In this document: positions 55,027-64,000 of the stretch, in pieces | Layout of the letters: the number at the start of each line of letters is the position of its first letter | How positions within the stretch are numbered: position 1 is the first letter of the stretch | NCBI GenBank assembly: GCA_963682055.1 | Contig: OY821742.1 | Location: 28,181,060 to 28,245,059 of the forward strand | Origin: Primula veris | Taxonomy: Eukaryota > Streptophyta > Magnoliopsida > Ericales > Primulaceae | Direction of reading: 5' to 3' | Length of the DNA stretch: 64,000 nucleotides | Notes under the pieces: generated by a model | Told to the model about the DNA's origin: nothing | Databases searched by the model: none | Seen by the model: the letters and a program-made list of their open reading frames with translations, nothing else | Translations under genes and position numbers: made by a program

Positions 55027-58000
55027 TTAAGTTCCCGAGTGCTTTGTTCGGTCACCCCCACAGTTCGGTTTTCCCGTTGAACCCGACGCTGGAGAATCCA
55101 GTTCGGGTTGGGTTGCCTCTGAGGAGGTTTCCAGTTTAATGGGCTTCAACCCCATTCCCCTCGATGAAACTTCAACTCCTACCTGAGTCAAGCCTTTTGT
55201 AAATGGATCCGCTATATTGTCTTTAGATCTCACAAAATCTAAGGACACCACACCGTTAGCTAACAATTCTCTTACGGATTTATGTCTCCGACGAATATGT
55301 CGGGACTTTCCATTATACATATGATCCTGCGCCCGTCCAATAGCCGACTGACTATCGCAGTGCATGCTTATTGCTGGGACAGGTTTCGGCCACATTGGAA
55401 TTCCTTCCAGAAAGCTTCTCAGCCAATCAGCCTCTTCTGTTGCTAGATCCAACGCTATGAACTCAGATTCCATAGTTGATCTAGCTATGCACGTCTGCTT
55501 GGATGATCTCCATGAGACAGCTGCTCCTCCCATCACGAACACATATCCGCTAGTGGATCGTGTACTGTTGGAATCCGAGATCCAGTTTGCATCAGAATAC
55601 CCTTCCAGTACAGCTGGATATCTGGTATAATGCAACCCTCGGTCTGCTGTGTATCTCATGTATCTGAGAAGTCTCATGATGGCCTTCCAGTGTTCCTCAT
55701 TGGGATTACTGGTGTACCTACTCAGTCTACTCACTGAGTTGGCTATGTCTGGTCTAGTACAGTTCATGACGTACATCAGACTGCCTATTATTCGAGAATA
55801 TTCCAATTGTCTCACACTCTCCCCAAAGTTCTTTTTCAGGGTGGTTGAGATCTCTATCGGAGTTCTGGATGTAGCTCTACTATCTTTATCAAATTTGTCA
55901 AGCATCTGTCTGACATAGTGAGTTTGAGATAGCGCATATCCGTCTGATGTCTTGGTAATTTTCATACCAAGTATAACATCAGCGACACCCAAGTCTTTCA
56001 TCTCGAATTTTTGTGACAACATTTTCTTAGTGGAGTTGATGTTATCAATACTCCCTATTATAATCATGTCATCTACGTAGAGGCAGACTACCACGTAGTC
56101 CTTTTCATTTCCTTTTACGTAGACGCATTTGTCACATTCGTTTATCCGAAAACCGTTTGATAGCATCACTCTATCAAATTTTTCGTGCCATTGTTTAGGT
56201 GCTTGTTTAAGTCCATACAAGGACTTCACAAGTTTACACACCTTGTGAGCTTTACCTGGAACCACAAACCCTTCCGGTTGTTCCATGTAAATTTCCTCTT
56301 CCAACTCACCATTCAAGAACGCCGTTTTAACATCCATTTGATGTATTTCCAGATCGAACAGTGCTGCGAGAGCAATGACTATCCGGATTGACGTCTTCCT
56401 GGAGACAGGAGCATAGGTGTCGAAATAGTCGACACCTTCGGTTTGTCTAAAACCTTTCACTACAAGCCTAGCCTTGTATTTCTCGATTGTTCCATCGAGC
56501 TTTCTCTTCCTCTTGAAGATCCACTTGTGTCCTAGTGGCTTACACCCGGGTGGTAGATCCACTAGTTCCCAAGTGTGATTTTGTAATATCGATTCAACCT
56601 CATTGTTGATCGCTTCCTCCCAATATTGGGCTTCCGGGGATGACATTGCTTGTTTGAATGTCGCCGGTTCGCCTTCTATCATGAAGGTTACAAAATCTGG
56701 ACCGAAAGTCGTTTCCTTTCTAGCCCTTTTACTACGTCGAGGCTCTTCTTCTTCTTCCTCCAACGGTTCACTTGCCCCCACATTTTCCTCACTGTTTGAC
56801 TCCTCAGTCTCTACAGTTACGGAAGACTTGCGGGGAAAGATCTCCTCGAAGAAAGAAGCTTCTCGAGCTTCGATGATAGTATCTGCATGCACATCGGGAT
56901 TATCCGACTTGTGCACGAGAAAACGATAAGCACTACTGTTTTGTGCATATCCTATGAACACACAGTCTACCGTCTTTGGCCCTATTCTCGTTCTTTTAGG
57001 AAGCGAGACAAGGACCTTCGCGAGACAACCCCAAACCCTTAAGAATTTATAGCTCGGCCTATGGCCTTTCCATAGTTCATAAGGTGGTTTATCACGTTTC
57101 TTATGTGGTAGCTTGTTCAATACATAGTTGGCGGAAAGCAGCGCTTCCCCCCACATGTTCTGGGGTAACCCAGAACTTATTAACATAGCATTCATCATTT
57201 CCTTGAGCGTCCTATTCTTACGCTCGGCAACCCCATTCTGCTCCGGAGAGTATGGGGCTGTCGTTTGATGTATAATGCCATTTTCTGCGCATATCTGCGC
57301 AAACGGTGCTTCGTATTCACCGCCTCTATCACTCCTCAATATTTTAATCTTTTTATTGAGTTGATTCTCTACTTCGGTCTTATAAAGAGCGAATTTCTCT
57401 ACCGCTTCGTCTTTACTTCTCATTAAGTAGACATAGCAGTATCTAGTACAATCATCTATAAACGTGATGAAATACTTTTTCCCTCCTCGCGTTTGTATAA
57501 ACTTTAAGTCGCATACATCCGTGTGTATTAGACCGAGAGGTTCAGTACTTCGTTCAATATGTTGATACGAAGACTTGGTTAATTTTGCTTCAACACAAAC
57601 CTCACATTTATGTTGTTTATCAAATACAAAATTAGGTAGTAGATTCAGTGATATTAATTTCTTCATAGAATTAGCATTCACATGACCTAATCTACCATGC
57701 CATAAATTAAATGAATCGCAAGAATAAGCAAACGAAGTTTTATTGGCCACTTGGGCAACATTCACGATTACATTATTCTTGGTACTGGCCTCAGCCTTAG
57801 TACCCTCAATAGCTAACTCGGCTTTAGGAGCCGGAGTACCAACATTTAATTTAAACATGCCGTTGGTCATATAGCCACGGCCTACATACATTCCGTTTAA
57901 AGTGATTACAATTTTTGCAGATTCAAATACAAGTTTAAATCCTTTGTTCACCATCACGGACCCGGAAACCAGATTCTTGCGAATTTCTGGCACATGGAGC

Positions 58001-59406
58001 ACGCCATTCAGTGTGAGCTCCTTTCCCGATGTCATCTTCAGCAGCACGGTTCCTTTTCCTTCCACCCTGGAAGTAGCCGAGTTCCCCATGAAGCAGCTCT
58101 CATTGTCCACGGCCGTATAGGTCTTGAACATCCATTTGCTGGCACAGATGTGACTAGTGGCGCCTGTGTCCAGCCACCATTCCTTTGGGTTGCTCCCCAC
58201 CAGGTTCACTTCCGAGACCACAGCACTCAGGTGCATATAGTCCTGTCCAGCATCATCTCCTCCCTCAGCCACATTAGCTTGAGCAGGTGCCCTCTTCCTC
58301 CCTTTCCCTTGGAACTTCCTCTTTGGGGGGGGTTTGGGCTTGTCGGTGCGCATCTTACAATCCGCGGCACGATGGCCCGGTTTGTTGCACACAAAGCAGT
58401 CTCCCATGAATTTCTTCTTGAGAGAGGCACCGACTCCGCTGTCAAAGCGTTTCCGCTTAGACACAGCGTCCTCAACCACATGGGCCTTGGCAACCGCGTT
58501 GCCTGCTCCGCCACCGCCTTTCCTTCCGGATCGGCGGTTGCTTTGCTCAACATTGAGCCTCTCAATGAGTCCCTCCAAGGTCATAGCCTTTCGCTTGTGT
58601 TTCAGGTAGTTTTGAAACTCTTTCCAAGAAGGTGGCAGTTTCTCAATCATTAATGCCACTTGGAAAGGTTCGTTGATAACTAGCCCTTCAACCTCAAGCC
58701 TATGGTATATGAGTTGGAGTTCCTCAACCTGCTCGATAACACTCTTCCCATCAGTCATCATGTACTCGTGAAAGTCCGTGACGACAAATTTCTTTGCGCC
58801 AGCGTTATTCACTTTGTACTTTCGTTCGAGAGACTCCCAAAGCTCCTTTGCAGAAGCCTTGGGCTCGAATACACTGAAGAGAGTGTCATCCAGAGCACAC
58901 AGGATGTAGTTCCGGCATAGGTAGTCGCCGTGTTTCCACGCTTCCACCGCCGAAACCGTCTGCACGTCCTCATCGTCCTCGCTTAGGACGGGTGCAGACT
59001 CCTTAAGAAACTGGGTCAGATTAAGGGCAGTTAAATAAAACAGCATCTTTTGCTGCCAACGTTTGAAGTTGTTGCCCCTAAACTTTTCCGGTCTCTCCAG
59101 TTGAGAGGTTGGCAACATTGGCATCGCCGGTGTTGCCGGAGCCTTGCCCTTTGCCCTGGCTGCAGCCACAAGCGCTGCCTTGGCCGCAGCCTTAGCAGCA
59201 GCCTGTGCTGCGGCCGCAGCCGCAGCCATAGCATCAGCCTCTGCCGCAGCAGCGTCGGCCGCAGCCTTTGCCGCAGCAGCTTCGGCCTCAGCCTGAGCCT
59301 GAGCCCCCCCACTCGCAGCGCTCGCATTGTTATGGCTACTGCCAATCACAAGTGCGCCCTGCACGTTTTCCGAAGAAACGGTGGGTATTTGATCCTCATT
59401 AGTCAT
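55027..59406 (-). CDS. Intact copia gag-pol polyprotein (1,459 aa)
   Basis: The start is the ATG at 59406 ([10 protein letters not shown]); an in-frame TTG four codons upstream is unlikely. Residues about 30-95 are Ala-rich ([20 protein letters not shown]), an unusual gag leader. Then come gag UBN2 ([20 protein letters not shown]), zinc knuckle [14 protein letters not shown], protease [13 protein letters not shown], integrase [11 protein letters not shown]...CEVCVEAK with [18 protein letters not shown] and the DDE Glu region ([16 protein letters not shown]), RT with [16 protein letters not shown] and YVDDMIIIG, and RNase H with YSDANWISD and [12 protein letters not shown]. No stop or frameshift; all catalytic residues are present. 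Cytoplasmic particle assembly and nuclear integration are inferred from the family. Confidence 0.95.
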   Translation of the reverse strand: MTNEDQIPTVSSENVQGALVIGSSHNNASAASGGAQAQAEAEAAAAKAAADAAAAEADAMAAAAAAAQAAAKAAAKAALVAAARAKGKAPATPAMPMLPTSQLERPEKFRGNNFKRWQQKMLFYLTALNLTQFLKESAPVLSEDDEDVQTVSAVEAWKHGDYLCRNYILCALDDTLFSVFEPKASAKELWESLERKYKVNNAGAKKFVVTDFHEYMMTDGKSVIEQVEELQLIYHRLEVEGLVINEPFQVALMIEKLPPSWKEFQNYLKHKRKAMTLEGLIERLNVEQSNRRSGRKGGGGAGNAVAKAHVVEDAVSKRKRFDSGVGASLKKKFMGDCFVCNKPGHRAADCKMRTDKPKPPPKRKFQGKGRKRAPAQANVAEGGDDAGQDYMHLSAVVSEVNLVGSNPKEWWLDTGATSHICASKWMFKTYTAVDNESCFMGNSATSRVEGKGTVLLKMTSGKELTLNGVLHVPEIRKNLVSGSVMVNKGFKLVFESAKIVITLNGMYVGRGYMTNGMFKLNVGTPAPKAELAIEGTKAEASTKNNVIVNVAQVANKTSFAYSCDSFNLWHGRLGHVNANSMKKLISLNLLPNFVFDKQHKCEVCVEAKLTKSSYQHIERSTEPLGLIHTDVCDLKFIQTRGGKKYFITFIDDCTRYCYVYLMRSKDEAVEKFALYKTEVENQLNKKIKILRSDRGGEYEAPFAQICAENGIIHQTTAPYSPEQNGVAERKNRTLKEMMNAMLISSGLPQNMWGEALLSANYVLNKLPHKKRDKPPYELWKGHRPSYKFLRVWGCLAKVLVSLPKRTRIGPKTVDCVFIGYAQNSSAYRFLVHKSDNPDVHADTIIEAREASFFEEIFPRKSSVTVETEESNSEENVGASEPLEEEEEEPRRSKRARKETTFGPDFVTFMIEGEPATFKQAMSSPEAQYWEEAINNEVESILQNHTWELVDLPPGCKPLGHKWIFKRKRKLDGTIEKYKARLVVKGFRQTEGVDYFDTYAPVSRKTSIRIVIALAALFDLEIHQMDVKTAFLNGELEEEIYMEQPEGFVVPGKAHKVCKLVKSLYGLKQAPKQWHEKFDRVMLSNGFRINECDKCVYVKGNEKDYVVVCLYVDDMIIIGSIDNINSTKKMLSQKFEMKDLGVADVILGMKITKTSDGYALSQTHYVRQMLDKFDKDSRATSRTPIEISTTLKKNFGESVRQLEYSRIIGSLMYVMNCTRPDIANSVSRLSRYTSNPNEEHWKAIMRLLRYMRYTADRGLHYTRYPAVLEGYSDANWISDSNSTRSTSGYVFVMGGAAVSWRSSKQTCIARSTMESEFIALDLATEEADWLRSFLEGIPMWPKPVPAISMHCDSQSAIGRAQDHMYNGKSRHIRRRHKSVRELLANGVVSLDFVRSKDNIADPFTKGLTQVGVEVSSRGMGLKPIKLETSSEATQPELDSPASGSTGKPNCGGDRTKHSGT

Positions 59407-59756
59407 CTGAAATGACAATATAAAACCGTTTAGTTTCTCGCAAGAAACCTAAATTCTTTATCGCAAATACTAATTATAACTTAATTAGATTGCTTTAAAA
59501 GAATAAAAACCAATGAAAGAGATTCTAGCGTGAAAATCAAATCACTTTTGATTTCACTAAGAATTCTTTATAGTATTCTAGAATAAAAGAGATTAAAACC
59601 CAATTCGGATTTATTCTATGTGCAAATTTCAATTTCTAGAAAACTAGCAATGATTTTGCGAGAATAAAAACCGAGACGTCAACAACAATAAAATAAAAAG
59701 AAAAGTCCTTTCTTATTTCGAAAATAGAAAAACCAAAAAATAATATTGTTTAAGAT
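59407..59756 (-). other. Copia 5' untranslated region
   Basis: About 350 bp between the 5' LTR and ATG, AT-rich. The bases next to the LTR (minus strand ATCTTAAACAATATT) do not match the initiator-tRNA(Met) site TGGTATCAGAGC seen in the 40679-45359 element, so the primer is not evident. Confidence 0.65.
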
Positions 59757-59882
59757 TGTTGGGTTTTGGTACTATTTCGAATACAATAATGAAAGGACAA
59801 TAAATAAAAGAGACAGGAACGCAAAGGAAATAAACAATTTTATTTCTCACAATTGGAATATGAATTACAATTCCTGACTCAA

Positions 59883-60178
59883 CAAATAAATAAAACTGCT
59901 GGACTGAAATAAAGAAACTGCCGGACTGTTTTAAAGAAACTGCCGGACTGGTTTTACAGAAACTGCCGGACTGGTTTTACAGAAACTGCCGGACTGGTTT
60001 TAACAAACTGCCGGACTGGTTTTAAACAAAACTGCCGGACTGGTTTTAACAAACTGCCGGACTGGTTTTAAACAAACTGCCGGACTGGTTTTGAACAAAA
60101 CAAACTGGACTGGTTTTAAAGCATAAAAAACTGCCGGACTGGTTTTTAACAAATAAAAAACTGCCGGACTGTTTTTTG
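59883..60178 (-). repeat. Minisatellite ACTGCCGGACTGGTTTT in the second LTR
   Basis: Same unit number and order as 53010-53305. It lies downstream of the TATA box in sense orientation, so it would be transcribed into the RNA leader. Confidence 0.92.
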
Positions 60179-60603
60179 TAAATACTGGAAATTACATAAC
60201 TGAAAAGTAAATAACAGAATCGAAAGACTGAAAGTAAACAGTACTGAAATGTAAATACAGAAAAGAAACAGTACAGGAAAGTAAATTACAGAAATGAAAC
60301 GGTACTGAAATGAAATGGACAGAAAGTAAAAGACTGAAAAATAAATAACATAAAGTAAAAGAAGAGGCAACTGCTGAGCAGTTTCCCTTAAACAATATTT
60401 CCCGAACCACCTTTAAAGGTTTCTGGTTTCGGGACTTTGTTCCCAAGGTACAACTTCTATCTCAGAGTGGCTCGTATGGAAACCGGCACCGAACCACAGG
60501 TCGAGCTGTTGGTGGTGCGGTTCTCTCTCACTAAGTGTATGCTTATGCTTATGCTGTGAGTTGTGTGTATGATGGTGTGCTGAAATGAGAGGGGGATGGC
60601 TGC

Positions 60604-60613
60604 CTTTTATAGG
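60604..60613 (-). promoter_or_regulatory. LTR TATA box (TATAAAA on minus strand)
   Basis: CCTATAAAAG in this LTR; the other LTR has CCTATAGAAG at 53731-53740, a single-base difference within the box. Confidence 0.65.
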
Positions 60614-60787
60614 CTCTACTGAAACCGCAACCATAAATGTTGGTCTTTAATTCTGGGAGTTACACCCCCAGAATCCGCTCAATCAATTCTGAAACCGCAG
60701 CATTTACTCTCATTCATTGCTGACGTTTCTCTTGCTGGAAACTCTAGGGACTCCTTTTGTATTTTATACAAAACTCCCTATTCGGGT

Positions 60788-61024
60788 TTGGACCCGAGAC
60801 CCGAGACCCGAGACCCGAGACCCGAGACCCGAGACATTCCCCAAATCCCAAATCCCAAATCCCAAATCCCAAATCCCAAATCCCAAATCCCAAATCCCAA
60901 ATCCCAAGCCCAAGCCCAAGCCCACGCCCACGCCCACGCCCACGCCCACGCCCACGCCCGTGCCCGTGCCCGTGCCCGAGCCCGAGACCCGAGACCCGAG
61001 ACCCGAGACCCGAGACACGAGACA
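60788..61024 (-). repeat. Mosaic of CCC hexamers and heptamers in the second LTR
   Basis: Same block order as 53921-54172, but with fewer GAGACCC units and more CCCAAAT units. Confidence 0.92.
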
Positions 61025-61410
61025 CGAGCGAGCGCGCGTGTGTGGTACACACTAATACTCTTAGGTGTATGTGGACATGTTAGTTTAATAACTACATGGG
61101 TTGGTATGGTATATATATTGTAAGATTAACTCTTAATCTTCCAATATGGGATTATACTAAATGGTTTTTCTCATTAACCATTTCGTTTTTCCAGATTTGA
61201 GCTTCCGAGGTACCAACTTTGAAGCCACTTTGTATTCACACCCATTCTCCGAATAGGTCATGTGATATACCGTTACGAAGCTCGTCACACGGGCTACTCA
61301 ACCACGTTGATTACGGTATAAACAACTCAGCGCTGTTACACGAAATAATGACTCGAAGTTGGTCCAGTGACCATTCGGAAACACCCATGTTTTCACATGT
61401 TTTTCCAACA

Positions 61411-61887
61411 ATCCCCCACATGAATGCAATTGGCTGAAAATAAAATGCTCCTAAATGCATACGAGAGAAAACCGCAAGAGTTCACTGCATAAGGACAGGT
61501 AGCGCGCGCCTTGAACCTGCCGTAGTGACGTAAAATCTGATATGCTACTATTGGGTAGCCTTTAAGCCTTGAACCCTTTAGCGTTTGTGCATACCAGGGT
61601 AATGCGCACACAGTGTCCCCTCTACACCACTTACTAAGCCCTTTGGTTGTTGTCCATATTTGGCCGTGGACTGCCTTGGCAAAGTTCAACCGAGTGCTCT
61701 AGTGATTTAGCCCATGGCTCATCACATAGTATCGGCCATACACACTCGTCATAGGTGATTTCAAGTCAAGGGTGTCCTGACTCACCCCTCTCGATCTTCG
61801 AGATACTTGTTTTCATTAAGAGCCTCATGCTCACCCTTAAGATGGTCTAGGTCTATCACTCTTTCATCCTAGAAATGGGCTGGGAAC
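61411..61887 (-). other. 3' non-coding region and PPT of the second tandem unit
   Basis: Matches 54550-55026 throughout as far as I can compare. Confidence 0.75.
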
Positions 61888-64000
61888 TTAAGTTCCCGAG
61901 TGCTTTGTTCGGTCACCCCCACAGTTCGGTTTTCCCGTTGAACCCGACGCTGGAGAATCCAGTTCGGGTTGGGTTGCCTCTGAGGAGGTTTCCAGTTTAA
62001 TGGGCTTCAACCCCATTCCCCTCGATGAAACTTCAACTCCTACCTGAGTCAAGCCTTTTGTAAATGGATCCGCTATATTGTCTTTAGATCTCACAAAATC
62101 TAAGGACACCACACCGTTAGCTAACAATTCTCTTACGGATTTATGTCTCCGACGAATATGTCGGGACTTTCCATTATACATATGATCCTGCGCCCGTCCA
62201 ATAGCCGACTGACTATCGCAGTGCATGCTTATTGCTGGGACAGGTTTCGGCCACATTGGAATTCCTTCCAGAAAGCTTCTCAGCCAATCAGCCTCTTCTG
62301 TTGCTAGATCCAACGCTATGAACTCAGATTCCATAGTTGATCTAGCTATGCACGTCTGCTTGGATGATCTCCATGAGACAGCTGCTCCTCCCATCACGAA
62401 CACATATCCGCTAGTGGATCGTGTACTGTTGGAATCCGAGATCCAGTTTGCATCAGAATACCCTTCCAGTACAGCTGGATATCTGGTATAATGCAACCCT
62501 CGGTCTGCTGTGTATCTCATGTATCTGAGAAGTCTCATGATGGCCTTCCAGTGTTCCTCATTGGGATTACTGGTGTACCTACTCAGTCTACTCACTGAGT
62601 TGGCTATGTCTGGTCTAGTACAGTTCATGACGTACATCAGACTGCCTATTATTCGAGAATATTCCAATTGTCTCACACTCTCCCCAAAGTTCTTTTTCAG
62701 GGTGGTTGAGATCTCTATCGGAGTTCTGGATGTAGCTCTACTATCTTTATCAAATTTGTCAAGCATCTGTCTGACATAGTGAGTTTGAGATAGCGCATAT
62801 CCGTCTGATGTCTTGGTAATTTTCATACCAAGTATAACATCAGCGACACCCAAGTCTTTCATCTCGAATTTTTGTGACAACATTTTCTTAGTGGAGTTGA
62901 TGTTATCAATACTCCCTATTATAATCATGTCATCTACGTAGAGGCAGACTACCACGTAGTCCTTTTCATTTCCTTTTACGTAGACGCATTTGTCACATTC
63001 GTTTATCCGAAAACCGTTTGATAGCATCACTCTATCAAATTTTTCGTGCCATTGTTTAGGTGCTTGTTTAAGTCCATACAAGGACTTCACAAGTTTACAC
63101 ACCTTGTGAGCTTTACCTGGAACCACAAACCCTTCCGGTTGTTCCATGTAAATTTCCTCTTCCAACTCACCATTCAAGAACGCCGTTTTAACATCCATTT
63201 GATGTATTTCCAGATCGAACAGTGCTGCGAGAGCAATGACTATCCGGATTGACGTCTTCCTGGAGACAGGAGCATAGGTGTCGAAATAGTCGACACCTTC
63301 GGTTTGTCTAAAACCTTTCACTACAAGCCTAGCCTTGTATTTCTCGATTGTTCCATCGAGCTTTCTCTTCCTCTTGAAGATCCACTTGTGTCCTAGTGGC
63401 TTACACCCGGGTGGTAGATCCACTAGTTCCCAAGTGTGATTTTGTAATATCGATTCAACCTCATTGTTGATCGCTTCCTCCCAATATTGGGCTTCCGGGG
63501 ATGACATTGCTTGTTTGAATGTCGCCGGTTCGCCTTCTATCATGAAGGTTACAAAATCTGGACCGAAAGTCGTTTCCTTTCTAGCCCTTTTACTACGTCG
63601 AGGCTCTTCTTCTTCTTCCTCCAACGGTTCACTTGCCCCCACATTTTCCTCACTGTTTGACTCCTCAGTCTCTACAGTTACGGAAGACTTGCGGGGAAAG
63701 ATCTCCTCGAAGAAAGAAGCTTCTCGAGCTTCGATGATAGTATCTGCATGCACATCGGGATTATCCGACTTGTGCACGAGAAAACGATAAGCACTACTGT
63801 TTTGTGCATATCCTATGAACACACAGTCTACCGTCTTTGGCCCTATTCTCGTTCTTTTAGGAAGCGAGACAAGGACCTTCGCGAGACAACCCCAAACCCT
63901 TAAGAATTTATAGCTCGGCCTATGGCCTTTCCATAGTTCATAAGGTGGTTTATCACGTTTCTTATGTGGTAGCTTGTTCAATACATAGTTGGCGGAAAGC
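61888..64000 (-). CDS. Copia gag-pol polyprotein, second unit, C-terminal part (cut by window end)
   Basis: Identical in translation to the C-terminal part of 55027-59406: the end of integrase, RT (YVDDMIIIG) and RNase H. The frame is open at base 64000 and continues beyond the window. No stop within the visible 704 codons. Confidence 0.93.
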   Translation of the reverse strand, partial: LSANYVLNKLPHKKRDKPPYELWKGHRPSYKFLRVWGCLAKVLVSLPKRTRIGPKTVDCVFIGYAQNSSAYRFLVHKSDNPDVHADTIIEAREASFFEEIFPRKSSVTVETEESNSEENVGASEPLEEEEEEPRRSKRARKETTFGPDFVTFMIEGEPATFKQAMSSPEAQYWEEAINNEVESILQNHTWELVDLPPGCKPLGHKWIFKRKRKLDGTIEKYKARLVVKGFRQTEGVDYFDTYAPVSRKTSIRIVIALAALFDLEIHQMDVKTAFLNGELEEEIYMEQPEGFVVPGKAHKVCKLVKSLYGLKQAPKQWHEKFDRVMLSNGFRINECDKCVYVKGNEKDYVVVCLYVDDMIIIGSIDNINSTKKMLSQKFEMKDLGVADVILGMKITKTSDGYALSQTHYVRQMLDKFDKDSRATSRTPIEISTTLKKNFGESVRQLEYSRIIGSLMYVMNCTRPDIANSVSRLSRYTSNPNEEHWKAIMRLLRYMRYTADRGLHYTRYPAVLEGYSDANWISDSNSTRSTSGYVFVMGGAAVSWRSSKQTCIARSTMESEFIALDLATEEADWLRSFLEGIPMWPKPVPAISMHCDSQSAIGRAQDHMYNGKSRHIRRRHKSVRELLANGVVSLDFVRSKDNIADPFTKGLTQVGVEVSSRGMGLKPIKLETSSEATQPELDSPASGSTGKPNCGGDRTKHSGT

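Larger units (their letters stand above)
59757..61410 (-). repeat. Copia LTR shared by two tandem units (1,654 bp)
   Basis: 5' LTR of the complete unit and 3' LTR of the partial unit. Differs from 52884-54549 by about three visible substitutions and 12 bp net length, the latter in the CCC mosaic (60788-61024). Confidence 0.92.
52884..64000 (-). mobile_element. Young copia element in LTR-sharing tandem, minus strand, runs off window
   Basis: Minus-strand order from the right: partial second unit (61411-64000), LTR (59757-61410), complete internal region (54550-59756), LTR (52884-54549). The two internal regions are 6,861 bp apart and look identical over the shared 2.59 kb. The LTRs differ by a few substitutions and by repeat lengths. 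The 5 bp left of 52884 are ATTCT; the matching TSD lies beyond the window. The polyprotein is intact, so the family has been active recently. Confidence 0.9.

Noticed and set aside
57994..58653. 219-codon plus-strand open frame
   Set aside because: Antisense shadow of the intact copia gag region; no domain of its own.
60717..61123. Same type of repetitive open frames in the second LTR
   Set aside because: Same reason: microsatellite translation within an LTR.

Overview
This is nuclear DNA of a flowering plant, most likely a eudicot. The evidence is AT-rich sequence, Ty1/copia, L1-type LINE, CACTA, hAT and pogo/Emigrant-type elements, and decayed pieces of plant gene families (auxin response factor, HMGA/H15 AT-hook protein, kelch proteins, plant Core-2/I-branching glycosyltransferase). 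I cannot name the species. No intact host gene is evident. The only long uninterrupted reading frame is a copia polyprotein on the minus strand at 55027-59406.

Layout. 1-3835: broken LINE (A) ending in poly(A). 3836-7930: two diverged copies of a 0.8 kb direct repeat, the second split by a 1,854-bp solo LTR with a 5-bp target-site duplication (TSD). 7931-9853: mostly non-coding, with a kelch pseudogene (minus) and part of a 0.9 kb tandem repeat. 9854-20973: tandem copia array (LTR-pol-LTR-pol-LTR-pol-LTR) inside one 5-bp TSD. 20974-22860: remainder of the host repeat, its second copy, and an inverted kelch pseudogene (plus). 22861-24087: non-coding, with a C38 tract. 24088-25405: hAT-like element containing a nested pogo-like element. 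25722-28732: LINE B, intact apart from one frameshift and 5' truncation. 28733-32439: AT-rich non-coding. 32440-36261: tripartite chimeric retrocopy (LINE C, basic/acidic fragment, glycosyltransferase mRNA, poly(A)) inside a 17-bp TSD. 36873-46445: CACTA relic on the minus strand, into which a TRIM/copia chimera (40679-45359) has inserted. 46446-48760: SINE-like relic and truncated copia gag region. 49495-50100: ARF pseudogene. 51618-52590: HMGA pseudogene. 52884-64000: young copia element on the minus strand in a second LTR-sharing tandem, running off the window end.

The interest is in how the transposons recombined. A TRIM appears to have captured a one-LTR copia genome at the shared primer-binding site. 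A LINE machinery appears to have joined three RNAs into one insertion. One dead copia was multiplied in situ, apparently by unequal exchange. In three cases an in-window paralog or an outer TSD allows the event to be tested directly.
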